From the NCBI RefSeq assembly GCF_001679005.1, contig NZ_LXTW01000002.1:1-43894 (forward strand): a DNA stretch of 43,894 nt, given 5' to 3'. The DNA is from Moraxella nonliquefaciens (GTDB taxonomy: Bacteria; Pseudomonadota; Gammaproteobacteria; Pseudomonadales; Moraxellaceae). The first letter of the stretch is position 1, and each line of letters opens with the position of its first letter. A program made the translations under genes and the position numbers. This document shows positions 16,299 through 22,764 of the stretch, in pieces. The notes under the pieces are model-generated. The model did not search any database, had not been told where the DNA came from, and saw only the letters and a list, made by a program, of their open reading frames with translations.

Positions 16299-16738
16299 TT
16301 TTTTGCCAAATCAGTTGCCTTTTGTTTGGCACTTTGGGCGGTTTTCTCGCTACACTCTAAGCACCAAATGGAGAATTCAAAGCCATCAGGCAGACAGGCG
16401 ATAAGTTTAATGAAATTCTCCCCTGTGATGGGCAATTTATCCTGACTGCCATCATCATCTAGCACCACATCCCAATCAGCAATCAAATGCTCCCCAATGG
16501 CATAGCCCATGGCTTCGTTAATGTTTAACTCATCATCGTTCATCTTGGCGATGACATCAGCGGTCAATGGGGTGTCCTGCTCTTGCTCTTTTTTTGCCAT
16601 GATAAGGGCATGCGTTCGCAAAAAGGCAGGTTTTAGGGCGGAATAAAATGTAACACGAATGCCTGTTTTATCATGGGTAAAGGTGCTTGTAAAATCTTTA
16701 TCATCCGCCAAATCTTGTTTTTTAATGATATAAGCCAT
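16256..16738 (-). CDS. Phage tail assembly chaperone (G-like)
   Basis: The 160-residue product MAYIIKKQDLADDKDFT... lies directly after the tail-tube gene, the usual place of tail assembly chaperones. It is acidic in the middle (DDELNINEAMG) and ends in a Lys/Ser/Thr tail (KKPSKGSNGSKTTKT). The slippery sequence A AAA AAG at 16304-16298 is in the right frame (GCA AAA AAG) in its C-terminal part, so both the short form and a longer -1 form should be produced. Residues of the short form after the slip site are low-complexity, as expected for an end that is replaced. The family match comes from context and layout; sequence motifs are few. Confidence 0.75.
   Translation of the reverse strand: MAYIIKKQDLADDKDFTSTFTHDKTGIRVTFYSALKPAFLRTHALIMAKKEQEQDTPLTADVIAKMNDDELNINEAMGYAIGEHLIADWDVVLDDDGSQDKLPITGENFIKLIACLPDGFEFSIWCLECSEKTAQSAKQKATDLAKKPSKGSNGSKTTKT
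16298..16304 (-). promoter_or_regulatory. Programmed -1 ribosomal frameshift site, A AAA AAG
   Basis: On the minus strand the heptamer AAAAAAG lies in phase X XXY YYZ with the chaperone frame. It is the same efficient slippery sequence as in E. coli dnaX. The -1 frame is open for 108 codons after it, and the zero frame stops 14 codons later at 16256-16258. Confidence 0.65.
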
Positions 16739-16747
16739 TCATCACTC

Positions 16748-17656
16748 CTATGCTGGTATTTTAGTTAAGGTTGGGGCTTGTTCCACCACGGTATAATTTA
16801 CGTTCTGTTTAATCAAATCATTCATGCCACCATTTGGGGTCTCACCTGCCACCTGTGCTTTGGGAATGTTAAGTACGTATTTTGACCCATCAGCCAATTT
16901 TAAGCTAAGCTCAATGGCAACCGTTGCCCCTGTCATTTGCTTATTAACAAGCTCTTGGGCTTTTTTGCCATAGGCTAGGGTTAATGACCCTGACATTTTT
17001 GCCATCATTTCAAGTAAAGTGCCTGCAAAAATGCCATCCCCCAAACACTTTTGGGCTTGAATGTTGTTGTCTGTCTCAAAGCTAAATTCAGTAACACACG
17101 CCACGCCTTTTGTGGTAACCCCATCAATCTTGATGTCTTCTACCGACAAAGACGTTACCCTTTGTAGGTTGGCAGATTTGGTGGGTGATTTGCTATAAGG
17201 GGTGTTATTTTGGTTTTTGTAGTCTGTTCCCATGACCCCAAAAGTACAAGTTGCATAGCCTGTATCAGATAGGGTAAGTTTTAGGGTATTGACACGCACA
17301 CCGCCATAATAGTGATAAATGCCCACATCTTTATAGCCCACTTCCACGGTAAAGGTTTTGGCACTATTGCCTGCAAATGTCAAAACGTTACTTTTCCACT
17401 CACTAAACGCCGCCGCTGCAAGCCAGTCATCATAAGCGTCTTTGGCAAATTCTACCTCAATATCACCTTGCACCTGACCGCCTGTTACCAGTCCTGCTTG
17501 TGCAATACGGCTATCGGTAATGGTTTGGCTTTCTGTGTTCTCAAAACTTGCACTCAAACCGTTTGAGACGTAGGGCAGGATTTTCCATCCTGTTTTTGGC
17601 ACTTCATTAGTTGTTTGGGGGGCGTATGCCACCACAATGGTTGAACCACGAGACAT
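16748..17656 (-). CDS. Phage tail tube protein
   Basis: A 302-residue protein rich in beta strands and small residues, starting MSRGSTIVVAYAPQTTNEVP. It has the layout of siphophage major tail tube proteins: an N-terminal TTNEVPKTGWKILPYVSNG stretch, a GGQVQGDIEVEF core, then an added C-terminal domain after about residue 165. It polymerises into the tube through which DNA passes. It lies 9 nt before the chaperone gene and 18 nt after the Rha gene. The ribosome binding site is AGGAG about 8 nt before the ATG. No lesion is visible. Confidence 0.85.
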   Translation of the reverse strand: MSRGSTIVVAYAPQTTNEVPKTGWKILPYVSNGLSASFENTESQTITDSRIAQAGLVTGGQVQGDIEVEFAKDAYDDWLAAAAFSEWKSNVLTFAGNSAKTFTVEVGYKDVGIYHYYGGVRVNTLKLTLSDTGYATCTFGVMGTDYKNQNNTPYSKSPTKSANLQRVTSLSVEDIKIDGVTTKGVACVTEFSFETDNNIQAQKCLGDGIFAGTLLEMMAKMSGSLTLAYGKKAQELVNKQMTGATVAIELSLKLADGSKYVLNIPKAQVAGETPNGGMNDLIKQNVNYTVVEQAPTLTKIPA

Positions 17657-17674
17657 AATTTCTACTCCTAAGCC

Positions 17675-18178
17675 CTATGGGCTGTTAAAAGGTAATTGGG
17701 GTTGCATTTGTTCTTGGACGGACAAAATGGCGGTGTTTAGGTCGTCTCGTCTCTTTTTCCAATCGGATAGACCTTTACCGCACAAACTGGCAAATGCCTG
17801 TTCACGCTCTTTTAAGTCGCTAAGCAAGGTGTATTGTTGCATTAGCTCCATCGTCTCACTTTGCAACAATGAGCGAGCGTAGAAAAATGCTTGAACCAAT
17901 GCTTTTTTAAAGGCAATCACTTTGGGGCTGTTTCGCATAAGGGTCATTAAAAACGTGGCTTGCTGTTCGTTAAGCTCAAAATACGGCACATCACCACCAC
18001 CGTGCTGACCTTTCAATCTTGGTTGGATTTTAAATCCGACCTTGCCAAATTCTGCAAAATCAGGCATATAAGACCGCACCAATTTAATTACATTTTCATG
18101 CTTAACGCCTAAGCCCTGTGCGATTTGCAGGGTTGTTGTTTTTGGCTGACCATCATCAACCATGACCAATTCACTCAT
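17675..18178 (-). CDS. Rha-family phage regulatory protein
   Basis: A 167-residue protein from ATG 18178 (MSELVMVDDGQPKTTTLQIA). The Rha (pRha) signature is clear: TTLQIAQGLGVKHENVIKLV, then FKIQPRLKGQHGGG, and YFELNEQQATFLMTLMRNSP followed by VIAFKKALVQAFFYAR. Rha proteins are phage regulators; in phi80/P22-type phages Rha interferes with growth in some hosts. It is out of place between tail terminator and tail tube, and a terminator-like stem stands just upstream, so it looks like a separately expressed cargo gene (moron). The longer frame to 18223 adds residues that are not Rha-like and overlap the stem region. Confidence 0.85.
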   Translation of the reverse strand: MSELVMVDDGQPKTTTLQIAQGLGVKHENVIKLVRSYMPDFAEFGKVGFKIQPRLKGQHGGGDVPYFELNEQQATFLMTLMRNSPKVIAFKKALVQAFFYARSLLQSETMELMQQYTLLSDLKEREQAFASLCGKGLSDWKKRRDDLNTAILSVQEQMQPQLPFNSP

Positions 18179-18210
18179 ATTCACTCCGAACATAAAAATT
18201 CTTGCCACAT

Positions 18211-18247
18211 AAAAAATCCCCACAGATTGGCAAGATAATCTACGGGG
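18211..18247 (-). terminator. Terminator between tail terminator gene and rha
   Basis: On the minus strand CCCCGTAGAT pairs with ATCTGTGGGG (two G-U pairs), then six T residues. It would stop transcription coming from the head genes before rha. Confidence 0.7.
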
Positions 18248-18264
18248 AATGCCTTTAAAAAAAT

Positions 18265-18654
18265 TTAGTAGTACCGATACGGCACACTCACATTGATTTG
18301 GTAAATGCCGTCAATAGACGGCACGTTGATAATGCTGGGGGCAAGAAGTTCAAGCCGTCCTAACTGTTTTGCCTTTAAATGATGGGCAAGGCTGTCCGCC
18401 CACGTCTTAATCTTAACCGTGCCTTGATTTTCCGCACAAAATAGCTGTACGACAAGCGTACCTACCTGCAAGACACACGGCTCATCAGATAGGCTTGCAA
18501 TGGCGTTAATACCGCCCAAAATTGACACACGCCCCCATACACCGTCTTTGGGTGGTGCGATGTTACGGTTATCCCGTGCTAGGCGTTTTGGGTCAAAATG
18601 TTGCCATGTTGCGATATGGGTTAAAATGATTTGTTCAATTTCTAAGCTATTCAT
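18265..18654 (-). CDS. Phage tail terminator / minor tail protein
   Basis: A 129-residue protein with the layout of gpU-like tail terminators: an N-terminal helix (NSLEIEQIILTHIATWQ), then strands and a second helix (IKTWADSLAHHLKAKQ), ending INVSVPYRYY. The end in aromatic residues and the position between a gp10-like protein and the tail tube fit the family (DUF4128-like). It would cap the tail tube. Its start overlaps the end of the upstream gene by 4 nt, so the two are translationally coupled. Assignment is by context and length. Confidence 0.65.
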   Translation of the reverse strand: MNSLEIEQIILTHIATWQHFDPKRLARDNRNIAPPKDGVWGRVSILGGINAIASLSDEPCVLQVGTLVVQLFCAENQGTVKIKTWADSLAHHLKAKQLGRLELLAPSIINVPSIDGIYQINVSVPYRYY

Positions 18655-18992
18655 AGGCTTGCCACCGCACTATTGAAGGCATTGCCGTACACCCCTGTTG
18701 GGGCTTGCTGTGACCAGCCGTGTTCAAGTCGCAACGAATAGGGCAGGTTGTTTTGAATGTAGATGAGTGGGTAGGTGTGCTTTGGCAGACCTAAGACAAG
18801 CTCAACACCGCCCCCATTTTCATTTAGGCTTTTTGTGCCAATACTGATATGATGGGCATTTTTGTAACGCCCTTTACGCACAGGACTTAGGGCGATGACA
18901 TTGTTATAGCAGTCAATGGCAAATTTGCGATACGTCCTATCTAACTCATCGCCCACTTCATCGGCAAATAGACTAGGCGGTGTTGTCCACAT
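18651..18992 (-). CDS. HK97 gp10-like neck/tail completion protein
   Basis: A 113-residue protein. The motif YIQNNLPYSLRLEHGWSQQA followed by PTGVYG is typical of the HK97 gp10 family and related neck proteins (PYA-LE-G-S-QAP-G). An N-terminal helix (EVGDELDRTYRKFAIDCYNN) leads into SPVRKGRYKNAHHISIG. It joins head and tail during assembly. It overlaps both neighbours (20 nt upstream, 4 nt downstream), as usual in compact phage operons. No lesion is seen. Confidence 0.8.
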   Translation of the reverse strand: MWTTPPSLFADEVGDELDRTYRKFAIDCYNNVIALSPVRKGRYKNAHHISIGTKSLNENGGGVELVLGLPKHTYPLIYIQNNLPYSLRLEHGWSQQAPTGVYGNAFNSAVASL

Positions 18993-19338
18993 GTAGCCCC
19001 CTTAATTGAATGGTGTGGCTAACATTGGCAGGGTCTTTTTTGATGCTAAGCACACGCATACCATTGATGACATCATCAATCATGGGCGTGTCTGTCAGCT
19101 CACTTTGTAAGCAGGTGAGTTTGACATCTTTCATACTGACCGCTTGCCCATCTGTTTCATAAGCACTGTATGACCCAAATACCCCACGCCCTTTATAGGC
19201 ATGGGTTTTTGTGCCTGTATCATTAACCGCCCAATCATCATCAGATGGCATGGCACGGTAGGCGGTGAAGTCTTTGACAGCATCCGCCAAATCAGTATCA
19301 AAGGCTTGGGTAATTTCTTGGGTAATTTCTTGTTTCAT
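18973..19338 (-). CDS. Putative head-tail stopper/connector protein
   Basis: A 121-residue protein: an acidic N-terminal helix (FDTDLADAVKDFTAYRAMPS), then strands with VFGSYSAYETDGQAVSM and a closing MRVLSIKKDPANVSHTIQLR stretch. This beta-barrel-like pattern, with short loop sequences around GMRVLSIKKDP, resembles phage head-tail stoppers. The position before the gp10-like gene supports the call. The N-terminus repeats QEITQ (KQEITQEITQ), a 12-nt tandem repeat. It is the last minus-strand gene before the inserted plus-strand island. Confidence 0.6.
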   Translation of the reverse strand: MKQEITQEITQAFDTDLADAVKDFTAYRAMPSDDDWAVNDTGTKTHAYKGRGVFGSYSAYETDGQAVSMKDVKLTCLQSELTDTPMIDDVINGMRVLSIKKDPANVSHTIQLRGLHVDNTA

Positions 19339-19371
19339 GTTGCACCAAAAAAGTCATTTACTTAAAAACGC

Positions 19372-19446
19372 TTGACACTTAGGCAATAACTGCCTAAAAT
19401 GCACTTATAGCCAAGCAACCACGCTTAGGCAACAAAAACCGCCTAA
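19372..19446 (+). promoter_or_regulatory. Strong promoter with palindromic operators ahead of the acr/aca-like island
   Basis: TTGACA (19372-19377), a 17-bp spacer and TAAAAT (19395-19400) form a near-consensus sigma-70 promoter. TTAGGCA ATAAC TGCCTAA (19379-19397) is a perfect palindrome filling the spacer and touching the -10 box. A second site with the same half-sites, TTAGGC N10 GCCTAA (19425-19446), ends at the AAGGAG ribosome binding site. A bound repressor would block RNA polymerase and perhaps the start of translation. The HTH protein encoded downstream is the natural candidate. Confidence 0.8.
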
Positions 19447-19457
19447 GGAGCGATGAG

Positions 19458-19850
19458 ATGAATGTTGTTTCCAAAAATGAAGCTGAAACCAAAGTTAAAA
19501 AAGCTGTAAAAGCATTAAACATTAGAGCCAAAATCAAAGTTACTCAACATAGATTTAAGGTTTATGTTTTAATAACAACAACCAACGCTAAACTTTACGA
19601 AGTTGAAGCACTTAAAAAAGTAACTTCTGAAATGACATCAGAGATTGATGATATTTATGTTACGCATAACAACACTCAAACCAATGAATATGCCGAGATA
19701 TTGAATGATTTAGCAGTAAAATTTTTCTGCAAAAAATATCGCAACAATCATCAAACTGATGAAGAGTTAGCAGAAATTGCAAAACTACACATTCAAAAAA
19801 TCATCAATGGTACGCACAGACTTTCAAGTGAATTTTGGGCAACTATTTAA
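19458..19850 (+). CDS. Unknown 130-residue protein, anti-CRISPR candidate by context
   Basis: No family recognised. The protein is small, Lys/Thr/Asn-rich and without signal or membrane segments. It is predicted by eye to be alpha/beta: an N-terminal helix (EAETKVKKAVKALNI), strands (AKIKVTQHRFKVYVLITTT), and C-terminal helices (EYAEILNDLAVKFFC and DEELAEIAKLHIQKIING). AAGGAG lies 7 nt before ATG 19458. It is on the strand opposite to the structural genes around it, follows a near-consensus promoter with palindromic operators, and precedes an HTH gene. That layout is the one seen in acr-aca operons of prophages, including Moraxella. The anti-CRISPR role is a hypothesis; another moron function such as exclusion is equally open. 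Confidence 0.7.
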   Translation: MNVVSKNEAETKVKKAVKALNIRAKIKVTQHRFKVYVLITTTNAKLYEVEALKKVTSEMTSEIDDIYVTHNNTQTNEYAEILNDLAVKFFCKKYRNNHQTDEELAEIAKLHIQKIINGTHRLSSEFWATI

Positions 19851-19855
19851 ACAAA

Positions 19856-19885
19856 AAAAGCCTGCTGCAATTAGTAGGCTTTTTC
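19856..19885 (+). terminator. Terminator between the 130-aa gene and the HTH gene
   Basis: GCCTGCT (19860-19866) pairs with AGTAGGC (19873-19879) with one G-T pair, preceded by seven A and followed by five T. It could reduce expression of the HTH gene relative to the first gene. Confidence 0.7.
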
Positions 19886-19898
19886 AGGATTTAAAAAA

Positions 19899-20108
19899 AT
19901 GAAACCACACATTGACAACCACAGACCCGACCCAACCTATCTTAGGGCCTTGCTTAAAAAAGCAGAGCTGTCTCAGCGAAAAGCCGCCCACGTGCTTGGC
20001 GTGTCTGAACGCATGATGCGTTATTATTTGGTGCATACAGATGACCCAAATTACCGCCCCATGCCTTATGCTGTGCAATTTTGCCTTGAATGCTTAGCCA
20101 AAACTTAA
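19899..20108 (+). CDS. Small HTH transcriptional regulator (Aca-like by context)
   Basis: A 69-residue protein made almost entirely of one helix-turn-helix: LRALLKKAELSQRKAAHVLG, then VSERMMRYYLVH, followed by PMPYAVQFCLECLA. The SQRKAAHVLGVSERMMRYY core fits Cro/XRE-like phage HTH proteins that occur widely in prophages. AGGAT lies 8 nt before the ATG. It is the second gene of the plus-strand island and most likely binds the TTAGGC/GCCTAA palindromes in the promoter, giving negative autoregulation as Aca proteins do. Its end overlaps the end of the convergent connector gene by 4 nt. Whether it belongs to a named Aca family cannot be told by eye. Confidence 0.75.
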   Translation: MKPHIDNHRPDPTYLRALLKKAELSQRKAAHVLGVSERMMRYYLVHTDDPNYRPMPYAVQFCLECLAKT

Positions 20109-20464
20109 CCCCTTACCACAGATAAGCCAAATATTCCCAAAGGCTGTTGTAAATACGGCTCAATGAGTGCCAAAGCGATTTGCTCATTTTGGCTCATAGC
20201 CTGCCCTTGTTCGCCATCTGCATAGGTTTTTGAAACAGACGCATCACCTGCCTTTGATGACTTTGAGATGACCTGACCTTCGGTGCGTGTGGCAAACAAA
20301 TCCCCATCCAGCCACGCTTTGGCAATGTATCTGCCTGCTTGTTTGATGGGGTCAGGGATTGTATCAAATGCCCTAATTTTATGCTTATTTAGCCACGCAT
20401 TGACAATAACCACGGTTTGTTCATCAGCCTTATCAATGTCTGTTAAATCATCAAGTGTTATCAT
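20105..20464 (-). CDS. Phage head-tail connector (gp6-like adaptor)
   Basis: A 119-residue, mostly helical protein: MITLDDLTDIDKADEQTVVI, VNAWLNKHKIRAFDTIPDPI and QAGRYIAKAWLDGDLF. The N-terminal helices followed by a C-terminal tail with EPYLQQPLGIFGLSVVRG fit head-tail adaptor proteins of the gp6/DUF4054-type that follow the major capsid gene. It would attach below the portal. Spacing to the preceding 67-residue gene is 60 nt and includes a terminator-like stem. It converges with the HTH gene of the inserted island. Confidence 0.65.
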   Translation of the reverse strand: MITLDDLTDIDKADEQTVVIVNAWLNKHKIRAFDTIPDPIKQAGRYIAKAWLDGDLFATRTEGQVISKSSKAGDASVSKTYADGEQGQAMSQNEQIALALIEPYLQQPLGIFGLSVVRG

Positions 20465-20472
20465 TGTTTCAT

Positions 20473-20508
20473 CCTAAAAACCCCACCTAAAACAGATGGG
20501 GCTTTTGT
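20473..20508 (-). terminator. Terminator-like stem upstream of the connector gene
   Basis: On the minus strand CCCCATCT and AGGTGGGG pair (one G-U pair) around a GTTTT-type loop and are followed by TTTTT. It probably limits read-through from the capsid genes. Confidence 0.65.
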
Positions 20509-20524
20509 TCGTGTTGTTTGGCTG

Positions 20525-20728
20525 TTATTCAACCTTGGCGGTCTCGCTCTTTGTGCCTGTTAGGGCTTCGGTAACCTGTGGGTCTTTAATGCCATAATCT
20601 GCCCCACTTTTGGCAGGGTCTGTTACCTGTGCGTTAGTCAGCGTGCTTTTGCTTTCATCAAAATACGCTCGCTCTGATGGATAGGTAAAATTAAAAGCAG
20701 GCTTAACCTTATCTTTTGGTAATGACAT
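20525..20728 (-). CDS. Small phage protein after the major capsid gene
   Basis: A 67-residue protein, MSLPKDKVKPAFNFTYPSER and onwards, with a good AAGGAGAG ribosome binding site. No family recognised. It is rich in Ser, Thr, Ala and Lys and probably unstructured at the C-terminus (ALTGTKSETAKVE). The place, 10 nt after the major capsid gene, suggests a head decoration or accessory capsid protein, but sequence gives no proof. Confidence 0.6.
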   Translation of the reverse strand: MSLPKDKVKPAFNFTYPSERAYFDESKSTLTNAQVTDPAKSGADYGIKDPQVTEALTGTKSETAKVE

Positions 20729-20738
20729 GAATCTCTCC

Positions 20739-21755
20739 TTATAGGTTGGTGATTAAAAAGCGGATGGGGGTAGCATCAGCATTGGCGTCCAATCTCCAAT
20801 TGGCGGCGGTGGTCAAATCCGTCCAACTCGGTGATAAGGCTTCATTTTTTGTGCCACCTGTAAGCGTACTAGGCTCAGCGATGAAGCTAAACCCTTGGGG
20901 GTGGATGAGCATGTTACGGCGTGTCCATAGCGTGGTATGACCTGAGCCGTTGCCTGTGTTCGCCGTGCGTTCAAGCTCCAAATCATCATGCCCTGCAACC
21001 ATGTCGGCGGCAAATGCCCCAGCCCCTAACAAATAAGAGACATATTTGGCGTTTTTACCTGTACCTATGACCGTGGCACGCTTTGACTGGATAAGCCTGC
21101 GACCGTTATACATATCAATGGGCTTTAAATCATCGGCGGTGGTTACTCTCTCAAGTAGTCGCTGTTTTCTCATCTTGGTTGCAATCAAAGGATGAACAAT
21201 CATCAAGCCTGACCCTTGGTGCATCTCATCTAGGCTACCCTCAGCATCAATAAACGCATGAACATCAAAGCCTGATGTATCATCAGCGGTTGCCTTTGAT
21301 ATGTCAGTAGATAACTTCTTACCATTAGATTGGTCATAATTTAAAAGACCAAACAAGGTAGCGATGGCACGGTTTTCAGCTTGTGCAAGCCAATAGTCAT
21401 CAATCATCTGTGCCATGAGTTTTAGCGGTGATTGACCCATCAAATAGCTTTCAAGACGGCTTTCAATAAAACCCTCATTTAACAGTGCCAAACGCCCTTT
21501 TGATTTACTGCCTTCGATTGAGCGTGGCATCGCAATATCTGTCATGATGGTGTTGGAATAGTTGGCTTCTAAATTGCCATCAATGGGATGAATAAAAGGC
21601 ACATCAAAGGTTAATGAACCGCTCGTTAGCAGGGGGCGTAAGCGTGCATCTGAGACAAATGCCCCTGATTGCCAAAACTTTGACCGCTGTAAGTTGTCTT
21701 TAACCTGATAAGACAAGGTGACATTTTTATTAAAAATCTCTCGTAATTTAGCCAT
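20739..21755 (-). CDS. Phage major capsid protein
   Basis: A 338-residue coat protein starting MAKLREIFNKNVTLSYQVKD. It follows the scaffold gene by 2 nt, is the right length, and has features of the HK97-fold coat proteins found in this head cluster: SGSLTFDVPFIHPIDGNLEA near the E-loop/N-arm region, ENRAIATLFGLL in the spine helix region, GSGLMIVHPLIATKMRKQRL, and WTRRNMLIHPQGFSFI near the C-terminal A-domain. GGAG is present before the ATG. It builds the icosahedral shell around the scaffold. The gene is intact. Confidence 0.85.
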   Translation of the reverse strand: MAKLREIFNKNVTLSYQVKDNLQRSKFWQSGAFVSDARLRPLLTSGSLTFDVPFIHPIDGNLEANYSNTIMTDIAMPRSIEGSKSKGRLALLNEGFIESRLESYLMGQSPLKLMAQMIDDYWLAQAENRAIATLFGLLNYDQSNGKKLSTDISKATADDTSGFDVHAFIDAEGSLDEMHQGSGLMIVHPLIATKMRKQRLLERVTTADDLKPIDMYNGRRLIQSKRATVIGTGKNAKYVSYLLGAGAFAADMVAGHDDLELERTANTGNGSGHTTLWTRRNMLIHPQGFSFIAEPSTLTGGTKNEALSPSWTDLTTAANWRLDANADATPIRFLITNL

Positions 21756-21757
21756 GA

Positions 21758-22393
21758 TTACTCCAAAAATAATTGATTAAATAAAGCAGGGTTTGAGTTG
21801 GCAAGTGCTAATCGCTCTTGTTCACTGTAATCACCTGCTCGCTTAGCTGATTGACCGTTTGAACCTGTACCACAGGATTTTGTGCCAATGATTAAGCTGT
21901 CGTATTTACCACAGTTTTGGATTTGTTTTGCCAAATCGTCAAGGGTCATGATAGATACAGCACCGCTGGTATCTAGCACACTGATTTGACCATCTTTGGC
22001 GGATAACCGCTTTTCAATGAGTATTTGTAAAATCTCTTGGTTGGCAGGGTTGTCGCTTAACTGACTTGATAGCTTTTGGGCGTGTGATTTGACCAAATGC
22101 TCATCACGCTCTTTATCACGCTTAGCGATTTGCTCATTTAACTCTTGGATTTTGGCTTGGTACTGCTTTTCTAGCGTTTCAAAATCCCCCTTTTTGCGTG
22201 CAGTCTCTTCGGCAAGTCGCTCTTTTTCAGCCTGCTCAGCCTTTCGCTGTTCGCTTTGTTGCTTTTTTTCAGCCAAAAGGGTCTCGCTGTGTTTACGCAA
22301 TCGTTCAACTTCTGCTTGTAGCTCGTTGTACTGCTCTTGGGTGATTTGGTTTTGTGTGTCATCACTTAAAACTGTGGTTGGTTTTTCGCTCAT
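21758..22393 (-). CDS. Phage capsid scaffolding protein
   Basis: A 211-residue protein. Residues about 18-110 form a long charged coiled coil (QYNELQAEVERLRKHSETLL; AEKKQQSEQRKAEQAEKERL), the hallmark of scaffolding proteins. A C-terminal region with EQERLALANSNPALFNQLFL probably binds the coat. It directly precedes the major capsid gene, as in most tailed phages. It organises coat assembly and is then released. A terminator stands between this gene and the MuF group upstream, so it may have its own promoter. The repetitive coil gives an antisense ORF that is not a gene. Confidence 0.85.
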   Translation of the reverse strand: MSEKPTTVLSDDTQNQITQEQYNELQAEVERLRKHSETLLAEKKQQSEQRKAEQAEKERLAEETARKKGDFETLEKQYQAKIQELNEQIAKRDKERDEHLVKSHAQKLSSQLSDNPANQEILQILIEKRLSAKDGQISVLDTSGAVSIMTLDDLAKQIQNCGKYDSLIIGTKSCGTGSNGQSAKRAGDYSEQERLALANSNPALFNQLFLE

Positions 22394-22434
22394 TGGTTAC
22401 TACCTTTGATTTTGCTGTTACAAACAGCGGATGA

Positions 22435-22460
22435 TAAAAAAGCATCCTAATGGATGCTTG
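22435..22460 (-). terminator. Terminator between the MuF unit and the scaffold gene
   Basis: AGCATCC (22441-22447) and GGATGCT (22452-22458) are perfect complements around TAAT. On the minus strand the stem is followed by six T residues. Confidence 0.8.
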
Positions 22461-22485
22461 CTTGTGAATGGGTATGGATGAAAGG

Positions 22486-22764
22486 CTAAGCAAACCGTGG
22501 GTCAGCTTTTATTTTTTCAATCAGCCCAATTTTAGGTTTTTCATCAAGATTGGCATTGATGATTTGCTGTGCAACAAAATTAAAATCATCTTTGGACAAA
22601 TCTTGTAAGGCGATGAAGCCAAAAAATCTCTCTTCATTATCAAAATCTTGCATGATTTCACTGTCTTTGCCAAATCGTTCAATCAGACTTGGGCGGATGC
22701 TGGCTAACACTTGATTGGCAAAACTTTTTGTGCCAAAACCATTGCCTTTACTTATCATAATCAT
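22486..22764 (-). CDS. Small protein after MuF, candidate immunity protein
   Basis: About 92 residues from the ATG at 22764 (MIMISKGNGFGTKSFANQVL). AAGGAG lies 6 nt upstream inside the end of the MuF gene, so the two are translationally coupled with a 17-nt overlap; a frame running up to 22809 is open, but its codons precede the ribosome binding site. The product is acidic with short helices (FDNEERFFGFIALQDLSKDD, NFVAQQIINANL). I recognise no family. Phages that fuse a toxin domain to MuF often place the matching immunity gene here, followed by a terminator, as is the case. Immunity is an inference. Confidence 0.6.
   Translation of the reverse strand: MIMISKGNGFGTKSFANQVLASIRPSLIERFGKDSEIMQDFDNEERFFGFIALQDLSKDDFNFVAQQIINANLDEKPKIGLIEKIKADPRFA

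Noticed and set aside
22089..22409. 106-codon plus-strand ORF rich in Ser, Cys and Phe
   Set aside because: Antisense shadow of the scaffold coiled coil (Lys/Glu/Gln codons read backwards).
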